Assembly: GCA_019648995.1 (NCBI GenBank)
Contig: BLXT01002664.1
Location: 804,201 to 843,877 of the forward strand
DNA length: 39,677 nt
From: Plakobranchus ocellatus
Taxonomy: Eukaryota > Mollusca > Gastropoda > Plakobranchidae
Direction of reading: 5' to 3'
The translations under genes and the position numbers were made by a program. Positions 1 to 39,677 of the stretch are shown piece after piece (the first letter of the stretch is position 1; the number at the start of each line of letters is the position of its first letter). Below the pieces are notes generated by a model, which was not told the DNA's origin, did no database searches, and saw nothing but the letters and a program-made list of their open reading frames with translations.

Positions 1-17
1 CCAAAAAAAAAAAAGAA

Positions 18-59
<42 letters not shown>

Positions 60-61
60 AA
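1..61. repeat. A-rich simple repeat
   Basis: A-runs broken by single C or G, largely CAAAA-type units, at the window edge. It could be the tail of a retroposon lying outside the window, but nothing further can be seen. Confidence 0.8.
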
Positions 62-480
62 CTTGGCATTAGACTTTCGCACTTCCCACTGATTGGGATT
101 GCGTATGGTCTCGCTCTGAACGGGTCGAGACCGTGTAGGCCCTTTATGAATTGTCGGCACGTCGAGTTACGAATGCATTTCTATTTCAATAATATAACAT
201 TATCGATACAGCACATGGTAACAATCGATAAGACTTATCTTCTATAAAGTTTAATTAACAAATTTGAAAGCATTAAAACCGTGTATAAAATGCATCAAGA
301 TTATTTTTATGAGACATTTGGAGTTAGCTGTTGTGATTAGTTCCTTATATACATTGACTGCATCTTCTATAACGCCTACAACAAAGTTTTTGCGCCCTGT
401 CGAAGCTGTTGACAAACATTAATTCCAATTGAAAACAATATAATCACTATCACCCATAGCCTTGCTGTTGGGAAAAAAAA
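62..480 (+). promoter_or_regulatory. NUP210: 5' flank, candidate promoter and 5' UTR of NUP210
   Basis: This stretch precedes the first ATG. It contains an inverted CCAAT pentamer (ATTGG, about 92-96), a short inverted repeat GGTCTCG/CGAGACC (about 109-133) and a TATAAAA string at 284-290 that could place initiation near 315. In AT-rich DNA all three may be chance. An in-frame TAG at 457-459 shows that the reading frame does not extend upstream of 481. Confidence 0.35.
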
Positions 481-37223
<36,743 letters not shown>

Positions 37224-37239
37224 TGCCCTGTATAAGTCT

Positions 37240-37366
37240 TATGTTGATCTTTGCTCCCACCGTGGGATTTTGATTGTTATAGACTGTGCGATGAATAAAA
37301 GACTGCTGGGTGATTAGAGCAGTACATGATGATTGTTTTGATTTCGAAGGTTAAGGACTGTTCACA
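37240..37366 (+). repeat. NUP210: 3' UTR unit of the ~118-bp repeat, with poly(A) signal
   Basis: Starts 17 nt after the stop codon. Matches the units from 37784 onward: TTGATCTT..TCCCACC, TGATTGTTATA, TGTGCGATGAATAAAAGACTG, CTGGGTGATTAG, AGTACATGATG. It is separated from them by about 400 bp of unrelated sequence. Confidence 0.85.
37294..37299 (+). terminator. NUP210: Candidate polyadenylation signal AATAAA
   Basis: AATAAA 71 nt after the stop codon, followed at about 25-45 nt by GT-rich TGATTGTTTTGATTT. It is the first canonical hexamer after the TGA. Further hexamers in repeat unit 1 (about 37834 and 37877) are alternatives. Confidence 0.6.
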
Positions 37367-37783
37367 AATATGTCGGCCGAAAATTGTCCAAAAACAATCC
37401 TCCTCCCCTCACGTTGTCAGCTTTCCTGGGTCGACTCCAACCCCCTTTCTGACTGACATCAGCCTTGAGTTAATTTTTACTTTTTTTGGTGAGGAGAATC
37501 TTTATTATCAGAATGATCAAACCTCCAAATTGTACAAATGTGAAAGTCCTTGACCCATTGAAGAATACTTGTGACTAAATTTGATTGAAATAGGCAAAGT
37601 TTAGCTTTTGAGAAGTTGAAAATTAGAAAAGCTTGACTATGAATGACATGTAAGGTTAAAACATCATGGCTGACATCAGCTTTGTAAACAAACCCCTCCC
37701 TGTCAGCTTTAGTCAGCATTTTACTGATCTTCTCCCCCCCTCCCGCCTTCTGTGCTAACATAATTTGTGAGCCGTCCCTAGCT
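37367..37783 (+). other. 3' flank between repeat units
   Basis: About 400 bp without a recognised gene. CT-rich blocks near 37400-37450 and 37725-37750 are the only notable composition. Confidence 0.6.
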
Positions 37784-38092
37784 GTTCTGTTAATTTTCAC
37801 TCCCACCTGGGGCTTTTGATTGTTGTATACTGTTCGATGAATAAAAGACTATTGGGTGATTAGTTAGTAGTACATAATAAATGTTTGGGTGTCCAAGGGA
37901 AGAATTCTGTTGATTGTTGTTCTCACCTGAGGCTACTGATTGTTATACATTGTGTGATGACTGAATGACTGCTAGGCGATCAGTTAGCAGTATATGATGA
38001 ATGTTGATGTTTAAGGGAAGTGTTCTGTTGATCTTCACTTGTTTTTGATTTTATACGTTGTGTGGCTGAAAAACTGCTGGGTGTTTTGTTAA
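37784..38092. repeat. ~118-bp tandem repeat, units 1-3
   Basis: Units begin near 37784, 37904 and 38022. Each has GTTCTGTTGATCTTCAC-like start, CCCACCTG, TGATTGTTATACATTGTG, GATGAATRAAAGACTGCTGG, CGATCAGTTAGCAGTACATG and a GTCCAAGGGAAG end. Unit 3 is interrupted at 38092 by the TTAA-flanked element and resumes at 39181. Confidence 0.9.
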
Positions 38093-39176
38093 CTCACCGG
38101 GCCCTGGTCATTTCAAGGCTCGCCGGTTCTTGAAAACTGGCCATTTCAGACAGTTATTAAAAAATTCTAGTGCTTTATTAAATTGTAGTAAAAACTTCAT
38201 TTTCACTGTGCATGTTTTGGCATTTCAGAGCTCGACAAATGTGTTGATTTTATTTCTTTTAGTGTGGTTGATTTTTTACGATTTTTTAAAAATACCCTGC
38301 ATTTCCAATTTTCGGAAAGCGTTTCCAGGCAGTAGAGACCCATAAGAAGCAGATCTACAAAATCTATAACCTGAGAAATATATTACATTTGTAATTAAAT
38401 TTTGTGACCGAAAATAAAAAATCATTTTATTGAAACTGCTTCTTTAGTCTAAATCTAAATCTATCTCACCCTGAATCATGAAATCTTTAATTTGATCGTT
38501 CACCTTCATGAGTCATTGGCGTGTGAGCAGAGTAGATCTAGAATTACAGAAACCTGATATGACGATTTATTGCCTTATTATCGTAACTAGACCTAGATTT
38601 TTCACTCGAAATTCAAATGTCAATCTAGAAAGAAATTTCAACCTCTGTCTCTTCTTAGAATCTCTAGATCTAGATCTAGATCTAGTCTAGATTCTAAATC
38701 TAGATCTAGAGTTTGAGATCGGATGGGTACTTAGGTTTGGGGACAAGAATTTTCGTTGAACAAAACCAACATTCTCTAAACGATTAGGAATGGAAATAAT
38801 TTTCATTTTCATCATCTGATTCCAGCTCATATGGCTCAACATCACTCTCTTCAGCAAACTCAAAAGTATCAAACACAATGAGCTATGATTCCGCTATTGT
38901 TTGGGTTGGAAATGAGTTCAGAATGACAGATCGACCGGCTTGGAGGTATCCGCCTTCAATCGGTTACTTTGAATACTAAAAATAGGAGAAACGTGGCAAA
39001 TCGGATATGACCGTAAAGCTCGGAAATTCACGAAAACAACCGAGTAAACTGGAAGTTTCTATGTCGTTGTTAACGTATTATAAAAAATTCGCAAAGCCAT
39101 GCCGAACATACTCGACATCAGGGACAGGGCGCTACAAATAGCATGTCGATACCGTTCGACACCAGGGCCCGGTGAG
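38093..39176. mobile_element. 1,084-bp non-autonomous DNA transposon-like element with TTAA target duplication
   Basis: The ends are perfect 16-bp inverted repeats: CTCACCGGGCCCTGGT (38093-38108) and its complement (39161-39176). TTAA stands on both sides (38089-38092, 39177-39180). The flanks fit together as one repeat unit with a single TTAA, which confirms the insertion. No transposase-length frame exists inside. TTAA targeting is typical of piggyBac and Kolobok; the terminal bases do not tell which. Confidence 0.88.
38651..38712. repeat. Palindromic TCTAGA/AGATCT tract
   Basis: Inside the TTAA element, a run of overlapping TCTAGATC units framed by GAATCT and AGATTC makes a self-complementary tract that could fold into a hairpin. 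Confidence 0.85.
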
Positions 39177-39490
39177 TTAATAGTACATGATGAATGTTTA
39201 AATGTCCAATGGAAGTGTTCTGTTGATCTTCCTATCCACCTGTCAGGCTTCTGATTGGTTATACATTGTGTGATGAATGAAAGACTGCTAGGCGATCAGT
39301 TAGCAGAACATGTTGAATGTGTTAATGTCCGATGGAAGTTTTCTGTTGATCTTCGTTCCCACCTGATTGTTATACATTGTGCGATGAATGAAAGACTGCC
39401 GGGCGATCAGTTAGCAGTACATGATGAAATGTTTTGATATCAATGAGAAGTTTTTTCTGCTAATGCTCACTCCAACCCTTCAATGCTTGA
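39177..39490. repeat. ~118-bp tandem repeat, rest of unit 3 and units 4-6
   Basis: Unit 3 continues to about 39216; unit 4 starts near 39217, unit 5 near 39340 and a partial unit 6 near 39454. In units 4 and 5 the AATAAA of the early units reads AATGAA. Confidence 0.88.
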
Positions 39491-39677
39491 TGATTTTTTT
39501 TTTTTTTTTTTGTTAGGTTTGAGCTTATAAAACTTCATGGGTTTCTCTGTAGTTAATAATAAGGAGAATTCACTACATTCCCTACTGTATCCTTGACAAT
39601 TGGAGAAAACCTTCAGACATTTCTGGCATTATTTATGCGGCTGGGCTTTTGTAAAGTAAAACAAAAGGGGGGGGGGG
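39491..39677. other. 3' edge of the window
   Basis: A T-run (about 39494-39511), plain sequence and a terminal G-run (from about 39667). The homopolymer at the very end suggests a contig edge. No gene seen. Confidence 0.7.

Noticed and set aside
284-290. TATAAAA as a firm TATA box
   Set aside because: Such strings are common in AT-rich DNA and no transcript start is visible; kept only as a low-confidence part of the promoter region.

Overview
The window holds one large, intron-rich eukaryotic gene on the + strand and its immediate flanks. It is the orthologue of NUP210 (gp210/POM210), the single-pass membrane glycoprotein that forms the lumenal ring of the nuclear pore complex. I assembled 44 coding exons by hand, from an ATG at 481 to a TGA at 37221-37223. 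Every exon joins in frame, giving 5,817 nt and a 1,938-residue protein; human NUP210, from memory, is 1,887 residues. The match to remembered vertebrate sequence runs end to end: signal peptide, KLN-PKVLLP start, STRPEVA, YLEDSP, VLETGR, GRRFDNFSS, EVFPP.RL.P, GGPQPQSN, the C-terminal transmembrane segment and a Ser/Thr-Pro-rich tail. No second host gene was found on either strand.

The organism is an invertebrate animal. AT-rich, repeat-filled introns and several tRNA-derived SINE families would suit a lophotrochozoan, probably a mollusc, but that is inference; no taxon marker was seen.

Layout: 1-480 is 5' flank with a weak promoter candidate and the 5' UTR. 481-671 is exon 1 (signal peptide). 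672-3361 is the largest intron, ending in a threefold ~247-bp tandem repeat. 3362-35137 carries exons 2-41, the lumenal domain of repeated Ig-like folds. 36147-36855 holds exons 42-43 (transmembrane segment and start of the tail). 37087-37223 is exon 44. 37224-39677 is 3' UTR/flank made mostly of a ~118-bp tandem repeat, one copy of which is split by a 1,084-bp TTAA-flanked transposon-like element.

Three things stand out beyond the gene model. (1) Intron 7 has the hallmarks of a U12-type (minor spliceosome) intron, and intron 32 is a GC-AG intron. (2) Tandem duplications repeatedly start on this gene's own exon edges: exon 9 with its donor, exon 41 with its donor (about 7 copies), exon 34 with its acceptor (one decayed copy), and the 3' UTR with its poly(A) signal. 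(3) The introns hold at least three tRNA-derived SINE types (one in four copies, two of them a close inverted pair), a minus-strand RTE-like LINE 3' end, and a small inverted-repeat MITE.

Limits: splice sites come from reading frame, consensus and remembered homology, not transcripts. UTR ends, promoter and polyadenylation are inferred. There is a 6-base N gap at 16990-16995 inside intron 17.
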